Positions 15,237 through 24,536 of a stretch of 49,534 nt of DNA are shown one piece after another; the stretch's first letter is position 1; every line of letters begins with the position of its first letter. Origin of the DNA: Sulfurimicrobium sp. (GTDB lineage: Bacteria > Pseudomonadota > Gammaproteobacteria > Burkholderiales > Sulfuricellaceae); the NCBI GenBank assembly GCA_030652035.1, contig JAUSBJ010000041.1:1-49534 (forward strand), in the 5' to 3' direction. The notes beneath the pieces were generated by a model. That model saw only the letters and a program-made list of their open reading frames with translations, was not told the origin of the DNA and did not search any database. The translations under genes were made by a program, and so were the position numbers.

Positions 15237-16490
15237 TTACTTGATTGCGGGGTTCTGCTCCAGCAGCAGCCCCAGCCTGCCCGCCAGCCATTTGGTGGTA
15301 GTGGCCTGAATAAGGATGGTCATGAGAATAGCGATGAAAGTAACCGATGCAATAATTTCTGCTCCTGGCGCTTTCATGCCCAGCAACAAGCCCGCCAGAG
15401 CACCTGGAATCACACCTGTTTCCCGCGTCCAGCACATGAATAATAGTTCGTTGCGGCTCCACTTGGCACGTCGGTCGGGAGCTGCACACAGAAACACCGT
15501 GATAGGCCGCACAACCAGCATGAACACCGCGATCAGCGCAGCGCCAGCGAACAGATACTGGTTCATCAGGACAAAATCCACCTGTGTGCCCAGCAGAATG
15601 AAGATGAACATGCGCATGATCAACGCCGTAGTCATGATGTAGTCCTCGAGAATTTTTTCATCCTGATGTGCGCGTCGCAAACCAAATGCTTCCTGGTTAC
15701 CAATCATGATGCCGAAAACGAATACCGCCATGAAACCACTGGAATGCAGGCCGTCCGCGCCCATATAGGCACCGATCACCGCCATCAGCGTAACCACCGG
15801 GGCATATTCGGCGAGGAAGCCAAATTTTTCATGGGCGATCAGCAGAATGGCGAAATAGCCAAGGAAGCCTCCAATCAGGATGCCCAACCCCGATTGCTTT
15901 AACAGGCCAAGCAAGGCATCACCCGCGGAGAAATCCCCCGCGCCCATCGCCACACCCAAGACTGTAAAGGTAACAATGGCGCCCATTGCATCATTGAAGG
16001 CAGATTCGGTCATGACCGTTTGCGCCACCCGCTCCTTGATCCGGATCTGCTTGAACACAGGTACCAGGGTGGCAGGATCGGTGGAAGCGAGAACGGATCC
16101 CAAGAGCAGAGCCACAATAAAAGGAACTTCAAGAATGTAGTATGCGGCGACTCCGGTGATGGCGGCCGAGATCAGGACGCCAATCGTTGAAATGACGGAA
16201 ACGGTAATCCAGACCTCCTTCAGCACCTTGAGCCGGATGGAGGCGCCGCCGTCGAACAAAATATAGCTGGAACCAAAAATCAGAATCAGTTGGTTGATTG
16301 CGGAACTCGCCTTGATGTCAACCAGCCCCAAAACACCGGGGCCAAGCAGCATCCCTACCAGCAGAAACACCACCACATCCGGGACCCGCACCAACCGTGC
16401 AATCAAGCCAGAAAACGTACCCAGCGCCAGAATTACGCCGAAAACCAGCAGAATGTGTTTTGCCAGTTCAATGGAAGCGGAGGATTCCAC
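15237..16490 (-). CDS. CPA1-type sodium/proton antiporter (NhaP-like)
   Basis: This 417-residue protein has about twelve membrane helices and the layout of NhaP-type antiporters, which exchange cytoplasmic Na+ or K+ for protons. Diagnostic stretches are ILFDGGASIRL, LLGSVLASTDPATLVPVF and VMTESAFNDAMGAIVTF, which carries the ND pair of the ion site, then CWTRETGVIPGALAGLLLGM, which carries a conserved arginine. There is no long cytosolic tail, unlike the second antiporter at 19274. The start is GTG at 16488-16490 with a modest GAAAG ribosome site; no better start is visible. It is separate from neighbouring genes and is followed by the terminator at 15043-15076. Confidence 0.85.
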   Translation of the reverse strand: MESSASIELAKHILLVFGVILALGTFSGLIARLVRVPDVVVFLLVGMLLGPGVLGLVDIKASSAINQLILIFGSSYILFDGGASIRLKVLKEVWITVSVISTIGVLISAAITGVAAYYILEVPFIVALLLGSVLASTDPATLVPVFKQIRIKERVAQTVMTESAFNDAMGAIVTFTVLGVAMGAGDFSAGDALLGLLKQSGLGILIGGFLGYFAILLIAHEKFGFLAEYAPVVTLMAVIGAYMGADGLHSSGFMAVFVFGIMIGNQEAFGLRRAHQDEKILEDYIMTTALIMRMFIFILLGTQVDFVLMNQYLFAGAALIAVFMLVVRPITVFLCAAPDRRAKWSRNELLFMCWTRETGVIPGALAGLLLGMKAPGAEIIASVTFIAILMTILIQATTTKWLAGRLGLLLEQNPAIK

Positions 16491-16611
16491 GTCGTGTGCT
16501 TTCTATTCGGGACGAGACAGTAAGATTGACATGATTGAAATTAAACGGGCAAGGATTTCCATGAAATTGAAGGCAGCCATCAGAGTTTGAGCAGAGATGC
16601 CCGGTCAGTAT

Positions 16612-17238
16612 TTATTTGCACGCGCCGATGGATCCAGGCTTGCACCGCCGACCGTCTGTCCAGATAGCCCCTTTCAGTAGTGAGCCATGTAAATAGGCGT
16701 CATTCAAATCGGCATTGGTCAGCTCTGCACGCTTCAGATTGGCAAGGGCGATATGGGCCGAGACCAGCGAAGCAGAACGCAGAACCGCACTTTCGAGATC
16801 GGCGCCGCTCATGTCAGCATGGTTCAGGCGGGCACCCTCCATATCGGCTTTTTCCATATCGGACAGTTTGAGATCCACCCTGTTCATGCGGGCGTTGCGC
16901 AAATTGACACCTTCCATGAGCGTATCGCGCAGATCGGCATAATCCATGACCGCTCCTTCCAGATTGGCACCGGTGAGCGTCGCTCCGCGTAAACGAGCAT
17001 GTTTCAGGTTCGCGCCTTTCAGGTTTGCTCCAGCCAGATTGGATCCGGCAAGGGCTGCAAAACTTAGGTTGGCCCCCTCTAAATTCGCTCCTTCCAGATT
17101 TTTTCCCTGAAGTCTGGCCCCCACCAGTTTGGCACCTTCACACTGTGCATTGGGTACAAATTCACATGCCAATGCTGCGATGGGCGTCTGTACGAATCCA
17201 ATTCCTATCATTATGGTAAGAAAAGAATACATTTTCAT
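16612..17238 (-). CDS. Secreted pentapeptide-repeat protein
   Basis: This 208-residue protein starts MKMYSFLTIMIGIGFVQ and has a signal peptide likely cut near ALACEF. From about residue 35 to 195 it is built of A(N/D)LxX pentapeptide repeats, beginning GANLEGANLSFAALAGSNLA, which fold as a right-handed square beta helix. A short tail ends GRRCKPGSIGACK; its two cysteines, with the two near the mature N-terminus, could cap the helix by disulfides. An upstream open frame overlapping the transporter gene was rejected because only this start gives a signal peptide. It lies 14 bp downstream of the NhaD/ArsB-like gene, suggesting one operon. Pentapeptide proteins bind other proteins; no target is evident. 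Confidence 0.85.
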   Translation of the reverse strand: MKMYSFLTIMIGIGFVQTPIAALACEFVPNAQCEGAKLVGARLQGKNLEGANLEGANLSFAALAGSNLAGANLKGANLKHARLRGATLTGANLEGAVMDYADLRDTLMEGVNLRNARMNRVDLKLSDMEKADMEGARLNHADMSGADLESAVLRSASLVSAHIALANLKRAELTNADLNDAYLHGSLLKGAIWTDGRRCKPGSIGACK

Positions 17239-17252
17239 ATTGAAAAACCTGA

Positions 17253-18593
17253 TTAGAGATAGCGCACGTAGAGGTAAATGCTGGCCACTACGATGCTGGC
17301 CAGCATCAATGGAAAGGCCAGAAGCATGAAAGGCAGGAAACGGATTGGCTGGCCGGAGCGCTCTGCAAAACCGGCAACCACCAGATTGGCACTGGCGCCA
17401 ACCAGGCTGCCGTTTCCACCCAGGCAGGCGCCCAGGGCAAGGGACCACCATAGAGGAACAAGATTCTCTGCACCAAATGTCGGCGCCATGCTCTTGATCA
17501 CGGGGATCATGGTGGCGACAAAGGGGATGTTGTCCACTATGGCGGAAAATATGGCCGAAACCCACAGGATGGTGAACGCCGTGGCGGTGAAATCACCACC
17601 GGTGAGTAAGATGAGCTGTTTCGCCAACAGATCCAGCGCACCGGCTTTTTCAATGCCCGCCACGACGATGAACAGGCCGACAAAGAAAAAAATAGTGATC
17701 CACTCCACCTCGCTGTAAATTTTGTGGGTCTCATGAGCCTGCGCTTCTGGATTTTTGCCCAGCGCCTGCAGCAGCAATAGAAGCGCACCACCGAACATGG
17801 CGATGGTGCCTGGCTCCTGATGAATGGCATGTGAAAAGATAAAACCAGAAATGACCAGAAACAGCACAGTAAGGGCTTTTTTCAGCAAGGGCACATCGGT
17901 GATGGCTTCCCGTTCGTCAAAGGCCATCACCTGTTCGCGGTCCTCGGGCGCGGCGTAGAGCGTGCGGCCCCAGATCAGGTAAATGGGGATCAGGGTTAGA
18001 ATGAATACCACCACCGCGATGGGCGCAAGGTTGAAGAGAAAATCGTTGAACGTCAGCTTTACCGCCGACCCGATCATGATGTTGGGCGGGTCGCCGATTA
18101 GCGTGGCGGTTCCGCCAATGTTGGAAGCGAAGATGATGGAAAACAAATAGGGGTAGGGATTGATCCGGAGCGCGTCGGTAATCAGCAAGGCGACCGGCGC
18201 AATCAACAATACCGTGGTGACGTTATCCAGCAGGGCGGAAAAAACCGCAGTGACAATGGACAGCATCACCAGCAGGCCCCAGGGGTCGGCCTTGACCTTC
18301 TTGGCCGCGACAATGGCAACGTACTGGAAGACGCCGCTTTTCTGCGTGATCGCTACCAGCATCATCATGCCGGTCAGCAGGCCCAGGGTATTGAAGTCGA
18401 TCCCGGCAAAAGCCTCGCTCTGCTGCAGGATGCCGGTGAAAATCATCATGCCCGCACCGAGCAGCGCCACGATGGAACGGTTGATCTTTTCAGTGATAAT
18501 GATGCCGTAGGTGATCACGAATACCGTCAGGGAGATCAGCAGCGGACTCAGGCCGAAAATTACCTCGCTTGCGGTAGGCGCGACGCCATGCAT
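17253..18593 (-). CDS. NhaD/ArsB-type ion transporter (IT superfamily)
   Basis: This 446-residue protein has about twelve membrane helices arranged as two halves. Each half carries a discontinuous-helix motif typical of the ion transporter superfamily: ALLDNVTTVLLIAPV with GGTATLIGDPPNIMIGSA in the first, and AIVDNIPFVATMIPV with GGNGSLVGASANLVVAG in the second. The GDPPN form is typical of NhaD/ArsB-like proteins that move Na+/H+ or anions. The ATG at 18591-18593 follows the stop of the CBS gene by one base, so the two are translationally coupled; the pentapeptide gene follows 14 bp later. Specificity (sodium, arsenite or other anion) is not decided; no arsenic genes are nearby, which favours a cation role. 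Confidence 0.85.
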   Translation of the reverse strand: MHGVAPTASEVIFGLSPLLISLTVFVITYGIIITEKINRSIVALLGAGMMIFTGILQQSEAFAGIDFNTLGLLTGMMMLVAITQKSGVFQYVAIVAAKKVKADPWGLLVMLSIVTAVFSALLDNVTTVLLIAPVALLITDALRINPYPYLFSIIFASNIGGTATLIGDPPNIMIGSAVKLTFNDFLFNLAPIAVVVFILTLIPIYLIWGRTLYAAPEDREQVMAFDEREAITDVPLLKKALTVLFLVISGFIFSHAIHQEPGTIAMFGGALLLLLQALGKNPEAQAHETHKIYSEVEWITIFFFVGLFIVVAGIEKAGALDLLAKQLILLTGGDFTATAFTILWVSAIFSAIVDNIPFVATMIPVIKSMAPTFGAENLVPLWWSLALGACLGGNGSLVGASANLVVAGFAERSGQPIRFLPFMLLAFPLMLASIVVASIYLYVRYL

Positions 18594-18594
18594 G

Positions 18595-19050
18595 TTATCT
18601 CTCCGCCTCTTTGGCCAGATATTCGAGCAAGCCACGGCGGCTCAACATCCCCAGCAGCTTGCCACCCTGGTCCACCACGGGTAGTGGTGTCAGGCTGTGG
18701 CTCAGCAGCAGGGCGGCCTCGAGGAGGGGGCAATCATCATCCAGAGGGGGGGTGTGATGAAGAATGTCCTTTGCTTTTTGCTCGCGAAGATGGCGGAAAT
18801 GCGAACCCAGCAAGCGCGAGGCATCGCCCGCAAACTTGAGATCGGGGACACCATGAGGCATCTCCACACCTGCGGGCAAGAGTTTCTGCAAGATGTCGTT
18901 CACGCTGATCAGGCCGATATAAAGCTCGCCGTCGCACACGGGAACATGATTGCTCCGGTTGGCAATCATGATTTGAAGCGCTTCCATAACGGTGGACTGA
19001 GGTGTAACAGTCGTCGCCGAAATGAGGATGGGCAAGGATCGGATGGTCAT
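18595..19050 (-). CDS. Tandem CBS-domain protein
   Basis: This 151-residue protein consists of two CBS motifs, about residues 5-65 (TVTPQSTVMEALQIMIANRS, then YIGLISVNDIL) and 95-150 (DDDCPLLEAALLLSHSLTPL, then GKLLGMLSRRGLLEYL). CBS pairs bind adenine nucleotides and commonly regulate a linked enzyme or transporter. The start at 19050 is chosen because GGAAACAAG precedes it at good spacing; 37 upstream codons are not protein-like. The stop is one base from the start of the NhaD/ArsB-like transporter gene, making that transporter the obvious partner. It is divergent from the large antiporter gene at 19274, with a shared 223 bp control region between them. Confidence 0.85.
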   Translation of the reverse strand: MTIRSLPILISATTVTPQSTVMEALQIMIANRSNHVPVCDGELYIGLISVNDILQKLLPAGVEMPHGVPDLKFAGDASRLLGSHFRHLREQKAKDILHHTPPLDDDCPLLEAALLLSHSLTPLPVVDQGGKLLGMLSRRGLLEYLAKEAER

Positions 19051-19273
19051 CTTGTTTCCTTCTGGACCCAACTCTCGGGAAAACTGGCAGGTCTTTCGCC
19101 AGAGGACGATTAAGTTCGGCCAACTAGTTTCTTGGTACGGTGGCCAGGTAAAACAGCCCATCGCACTTGTCCATGATAACGTAGCTGCGGATGTCTTGCA
19201 CGGACCACGGGACTATCGGGCCGAGGCTGAAACGGGGTATTGTTGCCATATTTACACACAAGGGTCCAAAACG

Positions 19274-21361
19274 ATGAGCTCGACGGTGCAGATCATCCTG
19301 TCTCTCCTCACCCTGCTGTTTTTATCCATCATTACCCATCTTGCCGCGCCGAAAATTCGGGTGCCCTATTCCGTGCTGCTGGTAGGGGTTGGTTTCCTGC
19401 TCATCCCCTTGAGCAAGGTGCCCGCCTTTTCCTACATCACCAGCTTCCAGTTGACGTCTGAAATCCTGTTTTTCATTTTCCTGCCCATACTGATTTTTGA
19501 ATCCGCATACAACATGAATATCCGCAGGATAGGCGAGAATTTCGGAGCCATTTCCGCGCTTGCCATCATCGGCCTGCTTGTATCGGCTTTCTTTATCGCC
19601 TTTGCCGGTTACTGGGGTTTGAAAGCAGTCGGGGTCGACACGCCTTTCATCGTTGTGCTGCTGTTCGGCGCGCTGATCTCCGCTACCGATCCGGTCGCCA
19701 TTCTCGCCTTGTTCAAGGACTTTGGCGCACCAAGACGCCTCGCACTTATTTTCGAGGGCGAGAGCCTGTTCAATGATGCTACCTCGCTGGCGCTTTTCCT
19801 GATTGTGCTGGAGTCGGTGAGTGCGGGGTTTCATGGCGCCGCCTCGGCACTGCAGGGCATATTTATTTTTATTTCCATGCTGTTCGGCGGGACCGTTTTC
19901 GGCTTCATGATGGGATGGTTTTTTTCCAAGCTGTTGCAATACGCCCGGCACGAGCATCTGCAGATCACCCTGACCATGCTCGCCGCACATACGACATTTT
20001 TGCTTGCCGAGTTCATCTCCCATTCGCTTACGCTGATGGGCAAACCGATTCATGTTTCCTCCATCCTCGCCACTGTGATTACCTCGCTGGTAATCAGCAG
20101 CTATGGCCGCTTCAAGATCATGCCTCAAGTTCAAACCTACATGGTGCGCTTCTGGGGTTACGCAGCCTTTGTCGCCAATTCGCTGGTATTTATCCTGCTG
20201 GGCCTGCTCTTCACCACCCTCTCGGTCAGCCTTCTGGACATACTGCCCGCTCTGGCAGTCATTATCCTCGTGGTCATGGTTGCGCGCGCCCTTTCAGTGT
20301 ATCCCGTCATCGGCTTGCTGAACACGCTCCACATTGAGCAACCCATCCCGCGTTCCTGGCAACACCTCATGGCCTGGGGCAGCCTGCGCGGCGCACTGGC
20401 GGTCACCATGGTGCTTATCATCCCAGACACATTGAGCCATCCGGAATGGAAACAGGCTTACTCCATCAAGGAGTTCATTCTCGCGCTTACAATCGGCTGC
20501 ATCTATTTCACTCTATTCATCAAGGCCACCACCATGAACGGCGCAATACGCCGATTCCGGATCAACGAATTGCAGGGCCTGGAGCCAATGGAATACCTTG
20601 AGGGCAAGCTTTATGTCTATGCGCAAACCTTGTTGCGCCTGGCTTCACTGTATGACCAGCCGCATGTCGATAAAGATGCCCTGCAAGCCTTGCAGGTGAA
20701 ATACACCGGCCTTTATCAGGCTGCATACAGTGAACTTTCCCGTAACACGCATGATTTTGCAGCGATATTTGCACGCGTCCTGCGCATTCACGCCATCGGT
20801 ATTGAGAAGCGCACGCTAAAGGAACTGTATGCCAGTGAGGAACTCACCGAATCCGCTTATCACAGGGTATTGGGAATGCTCGAGGTGCAATTGGGTATGC
20901 TTGAGCAGGGCCTGTCGTGTACCGTCGATTTCAAGGCGATGCGCGGGAAACGCCACTGGATGCGTTTACGCCAATACTTGGGCATGCCAACCGACAGATT
21001 GATCGATCCAGCAGAAAAGTATCTTTATTACCGCGCACTGACTATCAGCTCGCAAATGGTGATTACCCTGCTGTCACAGCTGGCGGTACATCCGGGTCTC
21101 AGGGTGTTCGAGGCAGATGCCATATTTTCAAAAGTCCTCGAGCAATATCAGGAATATGAAAAACAATCCGTGGATAAAGCGGCGGTACTGCTGAATAAAT
21201 TCCCTGCCCTTGAAACGCGGCAACTTCAGATACTGGAGCAGGAACTCTTTCAGTCTCAAACCTTGTCTCTTGAAGAGTTGGAGAGCAGCGAAGTCATCAC
21301 TTCGGCGGTAAAATCGGTTCTTTACGGAGAACTTCGGCAGCAGTGCAAGCCAGGATCTTAG
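19274..21361 (+). CDS. CPA1 sodium/proton antiporter with long cytosolic C-terminal domain
   Basis: This 695-residue protein has a membrane part (about 1-415) and a cytosolic part (about 420-695). The membrane part shows the CPA1 signatures FFIFLPILIFESAYNMN, LISATDPVAILALFKDFG and FEGESLFNDATSLALFLIVLE, the last holding the ion-binding ND, and MAWGSLRGALAVTMVLIIP. Such proteins export Na+ or K+ in exchange for protons. The C-terminal part is helical, with no recognised nucleotide-binding fold, and may regulate activity by oligomerisation. Starting at the ATG at 19274 gives a typical first helix; 84 upstream in-frame codons are not membrane-like and overlap the divergent CBS gene. It is much longer than the antiporter at 15237 and not a recent duplicate. 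Confidence 0.88.
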   Translation: MSSTVQIILSLLTLLFLSIITHLAAPKIRVPYSVLLVGVGFLLIPLSKVPAFSYITSFQLTSEILFFIFLPILIFESAYNMNIRRIGENFGAISALAIIGLLVSAFFIAFAGYWGLKAVGVDTPFIVVLLFGALISATDPVAILALFKDFGAPRRLALIFEGESLFNDATSLALFLIVLESVSAGFHGAASALQGIFIFISMLFGGTVFGFMMGWFFSKLLQYARHEHLQITLTMLAAHTTFLLAEFISHSLTLMGKPIHVSSILATVITSLVISSYGRFKIMPQVQTYMVRFWGYAAFVANSLVFILLGLLFTTLSVSLLDILPALAVIILVVMVARALSVYPVIGLLNTLHIEQPIPRSWQHLMAWGSLRGALAVTMVLIIPDTLSHPEWKQAYSIKEFILALTIGCIYFTLFIKATTMNGAIRRFRINELQGLEPMEYLEGKLYVYAQTLLRLASLYDQPHVDKDALQALQVKYTGLYQAAYSELSRNTHDFAAIFARVLRIHAIGIEKRTLKELYASEELTESAYHRVLGMLEVQLGMLEQGLSCTVDFKAMRGKRHWMRLRQYLGMPTDRLIDPAEKYLYYRALTISSQMVITLLSQLAVHPGLRVFEADAIFSKVLEQYQEYEKQSVDKAAVLLNKFPALETRQLQILEQELFQSQTLSLEELESSEVITSAVKSVLYGELRQQCKPGS

Positions 21362-21383
21362 CCTAGAACGATTGCGCGACGTC

Positions 21384-22499
21384 TTACGATAACTTCACCT
21401 TGAGGGATAAATCCGTTCTGGAATCCGCATGATGCAAGGCCTCTTCCAGCGAAATTTTTCGCTGCTTGTAGAGCTTGAATAAACAATCATCAAACAATTG
21501 CATTCCCACCTCCGTGCCTTTCTTGATGGCGTCCTTCAGCGTATCTATCTGGCCTTTTTGAATCAGGTCAGCGGAGTAAGCAGATTGAAGTAGAATTTCC
21601 GTGGCCAATACCAAGCCGCCTTCCAGCGAAGGAATCAGTCGTTGTGAGATCACCCCTTTCAGGTTCAGCGATAGATCAAGCAAAACCTGTTTTCGCGCCT
21701 CTTCAGGAAAGAAATTGATCAGCCGATCCACTGCCTGGTTGGCATTATTGGAGTGTAATGTGGATATACATAGTGCTCCGGCTTCTGCATACATGATGGC
21801 ATGCTGTGCAGTTTCCCGATCACGGATCTCGCCAATGACAATTACATCTGGCGCTTCACGCATCGCATTCTTGAGCGCATCGCCGAATGTCAAAGTGTCG
21901 ATTCCCACTTCCCTTTGCTCCACCAGTGATTTTCCATGTGAAAAGAGAAATTCAATCGGGTCTTCGATGGTCAGAATATGCCCATCCATGAGTTTGGCCC
22001 TGTACCCGACCATGGCGGCCAGAGTAGTGCTTTTTCCGGTGCCTGCAGCACCAGCCATGAGAACCAGGCCACGTTTTAGCAGTGCGAGTTGCGCAGCCTG
22101 TGGCGGCACGCCTAGCACATCAAAGGTAGGAATCTCTGCCTTGATCAGGCGGACCGCGACCGATACCTCCCCCCGCTGGTTGTAGACATTGATGCGGTAA
22201 CGGCCGGTGTGGTCTGAAGCCAGGGCAAAGTTGCACTCTTTCGTCTTTTCGAACTCTTTGCGTTGCTGGCTTGACATCAATTCATAGGCGAATTTTTTGG
22301 ACTCTCCTGGCTTTAGTGCGGGCCAGGGTATCTGAGCATGAGGGGCGTTGAGTTGCTCATCTGAAAGACGATTCGCAGGAAGATAAACAGGTTGTGTCAC
22401 CCCATCGATCTTCATGTGGGGAGATATTTCTGCAGAAATAAACAGATCCGAAGCCCCTCGCTCAGCCATGAGTTTCAGGAGCTCTTTGATATCAGACAT
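21384..22499 (-). CDS. pilU: PilT/PilU-type twitching ATPase, PilU-like
   Basis: This 371-residue hexameric ATPase retracts type IV pili. Visible motifs are Walker A GAAGTGKSTT, the Asp box ILTIEDPIEF, Walker B VIVIGEIRD and the His box CISTLHSNNANQAVDR. The N-terminal MSDIKELLKLMAERGASDLF is the usual PilT/PilU beginning, and the ATG at 22497-22499 has a strong GGAGGG ribosome site; 45 upstream in-frame codons were excluded. The C-terminal stretch KKGTEVGMQLFDDCLFKLYKQ suits PilU, the helper that normally sits behind pilT. No pilT or other pilus gene is in the window, so either an orphan PilU or a divergent PilT is possible. Confidence 0.85.
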   Translation of the reverse strand: MSDIKELLKLMAERGASDLFISAEISPHMKIDGVTQPVYLPANRLSDEQLNAPHAQIPWPALKPGESKKFAYELMSSQQRKEFEKTKECNFALASDHTGRYRINVYNQRGEVSVAVRLIKAEIPTFDVLGVPPQAAQLALLKRGLVLMAGAAGTGKSTTLAAMVGYRAKLMDGHILTIEDPIEFLFSHGKSLVEQREVGIDTLTFGDALKNAMREAPDVIVIGEIRDRETAQHAIMYAEAGALCISTLHSNNANQAVDRLINFFPEEARKQVLLDLSLNLKGVISQRLIPSLEGGLVLATEILLQSAYSADLIQKGQIDTLKDAIKKGTEVGMQLFDDCLFKLYKQRKISLEEALHHADSRTDLSLKVKLS

Positions 22500-22619
22500 T
22501 TTACCCTCCACCTGTATTACGTCGACAAGGGAAAAGCCTTCGTGCCTCGTCCTCCAGCGATATTTGTTCACATCAGGCTGTTGAGTAAAGGCACGAAGCC
22601 ACGTAGAATCCGGCTTCAG

Positions 22620-22693
22620 GCGGGTGTAGCTCAATGGTAGAGCAGAAGCTTCCCAAGCTTACGACGAGGGTTCGATTCCCTTCACCCGCTCCA
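22620..22693 (+). tRNA. tRNA-Gly (anticodon CCC)
   Basis: The sequence folds as a complete tRNA of 74 bases with encoded CCA. The acceptor GCGGGTG (22620-22626) pairs with CACCCGC (22683-22689), followed by T and CCA at 22691-22693. The D stem is GCTC/GAGC. The anticodon loop TTCCCAA gives CCC, so it reads GGG codons. The T arm contains GGTTCGATTCC. The first anticodon-stem pair is a G/A mismatch. It is divergent from pilU and convergent with glmS, only 9 bp from the glmS stop. Confidence 0.95.
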
Positions 22694-22702
22694 CTTCACA
22701 TC

Positions 22703-24532
22703 TTATTCCACCGTGACCGATTTCGCCAGATTGCGTGGCTTATCGACATCCGTACCCTTGCATAACGCAGCATGGTAGGCGAGGATTTGCATCGGAATGG
22801 TATGGACGATCGGACTCAAGGGTCCTGCATGAGTTGGCAGGCGTAGAAGGTGCAGGCCTTCCTGGGGAGTGAAATTACTGTCCAGATCGGTGAATACATA
22901 GAGTTCGCCACCCCGCGCGCGAACTTCCTGAAGGTTGGATTTGAGTTTCTCCAGCAAGTTGTCATTCGGTGCCACCGCCACCACCGGCATGTCCTTATCG
23001 ACCAGGGCGAGCGGGCCATGCTTCAACTCGCCTGCCGGATAGGCTTCGGCATGAATATAGGAAATCTCCTTGAGCTTCAGCGCGCCTTCCAATGCGATGG
23101 GGTAATGCACCCCCCGCCCCAGAAACAACGCGTGCTGTTTATCCGCAAAACGTTCTGCCCAGGCAGCGATATCAGGCTCCAGATTAAGTACCTGCTGCAC
23201 CAAACCGGGCAGTTCACGCAACTGAGTCAGCCAGGCCTTTTCCTGAACTGTACTTATTTTTTCACGCTGACGGCCAAGTACCAAAGTCAGGAGAAACAAT
23301 GCGACTAGCTGTGTAGTGAATGCCTTGGTCGACGCCACGCCGATTTCGGGCCCGGCGCGGGTAAGAAATGTAAGGTCTGATCCTCGCACCAGCGCGCTTT
23401 CCGGAACGTTGCATATAGACAGCGAATATTTATGTCCGAGTGATTTTGCATGCAACAGGGCATCAATAGTATCGCGTGTTTCTCCCGACTGGGAGAGTGT
23501 GACGATCAGCGTGTCCGGGTCTGATACGCTGGTGCGGTAGCGGTATTCGCTGGCTATTTCTGCCCGGCAGGGTAGACCCGTCATGGATTCAATCCAGTAT
23601 TCCGCCACCTTGGCTGCATGATAGCTAGTCCCACAGGCAAGAATGCGTATCCCATTTACCGCTCTCAGTATGTCGTCTGCTTTGGGTCCAAACATACTCG
23701 ACGAAACATTTTCAGTTGTCACCGCCGCTTGCAAAGTGTTGGCAATCGCCCGCGGCTGCTCGTGAATTTCCTTTTGCATAAAATGTCGATAGTTGCCAAG
23801 TTCGACCATATCTGCGGATTGTTCTGAAATATGCACGCTGCGCTCGACGGGGCTTCCGGCTGAGTCAATAATTTTTACATCGAGCAGGCCAATGTCTGCG
23901 ATATCGCCTTCTTCAAGATAGAGAATTTTTTGTGTAACCGGCAGCAATGCGGAGACATCCGAGGCAATGAAATTTTCCTCAATGCCAAGGCCTATCAGCA
24001 ATGGACTCCCACGTCGAGCGGCTACCAGTCGATGTGGCGACTCTGCACATAGCACGCCGATGGCATAGGCACCGTGAAGTTCAGCGGTGGCTGCACGCAC
24101 AGCCTCAAGAAGATTGAGACTGGCACGAAAATGATGGTGAATAAGGTGTGCAATTACTTCTGTGTCGGTTTGAGATGAAAAAACATATCCTAGCGACATG
24201 AGCCTTTCACGCAATGCCTCGTGATTCTCGATGATCCCATTGTGAACCACGGCAAGAACATCATTGCTGACATGCGGGTGAGCATTATCCTCAGTCGGAG
24301 CACCATGCGTCGCCCAGCGCGTATGTGCGATTCCAAGGTGGCCATGAGTCTTCTGCCGCCCTGTCTGGGCGGCAAGTTCCACTACTCGACCAACACTGCG
24401 CACACGTTGCAGTCCATGATTCAAAACCACTAAACCTGCAGAATCATAGCCCCGATATTCCAGCCTGCGGAGTCCTTCCAGCAAAATGGGTACGACATTG
24501 CGTTGAGCTACTGCGCCGATAATCCCGCACAT
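22703..24532 (-). CDS. glmS: Glutamine-fructose-6-phosphate aminotransferase (isomerizing)
   Basis: GlmS makes glucosamine-6-phosphate from fructose-6-phosphate and glutamine, the first step towards UDP-GlcNAc for peptidoglycan and LPS. The 609-residue length is standard. The N-terminal glutaminase starts MCGIIGAV with Cys2 as nucleophile, followed by [20 protein letters not shown] and the [15 protein letters not shown] segment at about 240. Two SIS domains follow ([29 protein letters not shown] and later [19 protein letters not shown]), ending in the conserved [11 protein letters not shown]. It is 4 bp behind glmU and surely co-transcribed. No glmS ribozyme is expected or seen, since the gap is too short. 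Confidence 0.97.
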   Translation of the reverse strand: MCGIIGAVAQRNVVPILLEGLRRLEYRGYDSAGLVVLNHGLQRVRSVGRVVELAAQTGRQKTHGHLGIAHTRWATHGAPTEDNAHPHVSNDVLAVVHNGIIENHEALRERLMSLGYVFSSQTDTEVIAHLIHHHFRASLNLLEAVRAATAELHGAYAIGVLCAESPHRLVAARRGSPLLIGLGIEENFIASDVSALLPVTQKILYLEEGDIADIGLLDVKIIDSAGSPVERSVHISEQSADMVELGNYRHFMQKEIHEQPRAIANTLQAAVTTENVSSSMFGPKADDILRAVNGIRILACGTSYHAAKVAEYWIESMTGLPCRAEIASEYRYRTSVSDPDTLIVTLSQSGETRDTIDALLHAKSLGHKYSLSICNVPESALVRGSDLTFLTRAGPEIGVASTKAFTTQLVALFLLTLVLGRQREKISTVQEKAWLTQLRELPGLVQQVLNLEPDIAAWAERFADKQHALFLGRGVHYPIALEGALKLKEISYIHAEAYPAGELKHGPLALVDKDMPVVAVAPNDNLLEKLKSNLQEVRARGGELYVFTDLDSNFTPQEGLHLLRLPTHAGPLSPIVHTIPMQILAYHAALCKGTDVDKPRNLAKSVTVE

Positions 24533-24536
24533 CCAC

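Noticed and set aside
17239..17565. Longer N-terminus for the pentapeptide protein
   Set aside because: It would overlap the end of the transporter gene and removes the clear signal peptide from the N-terminus.
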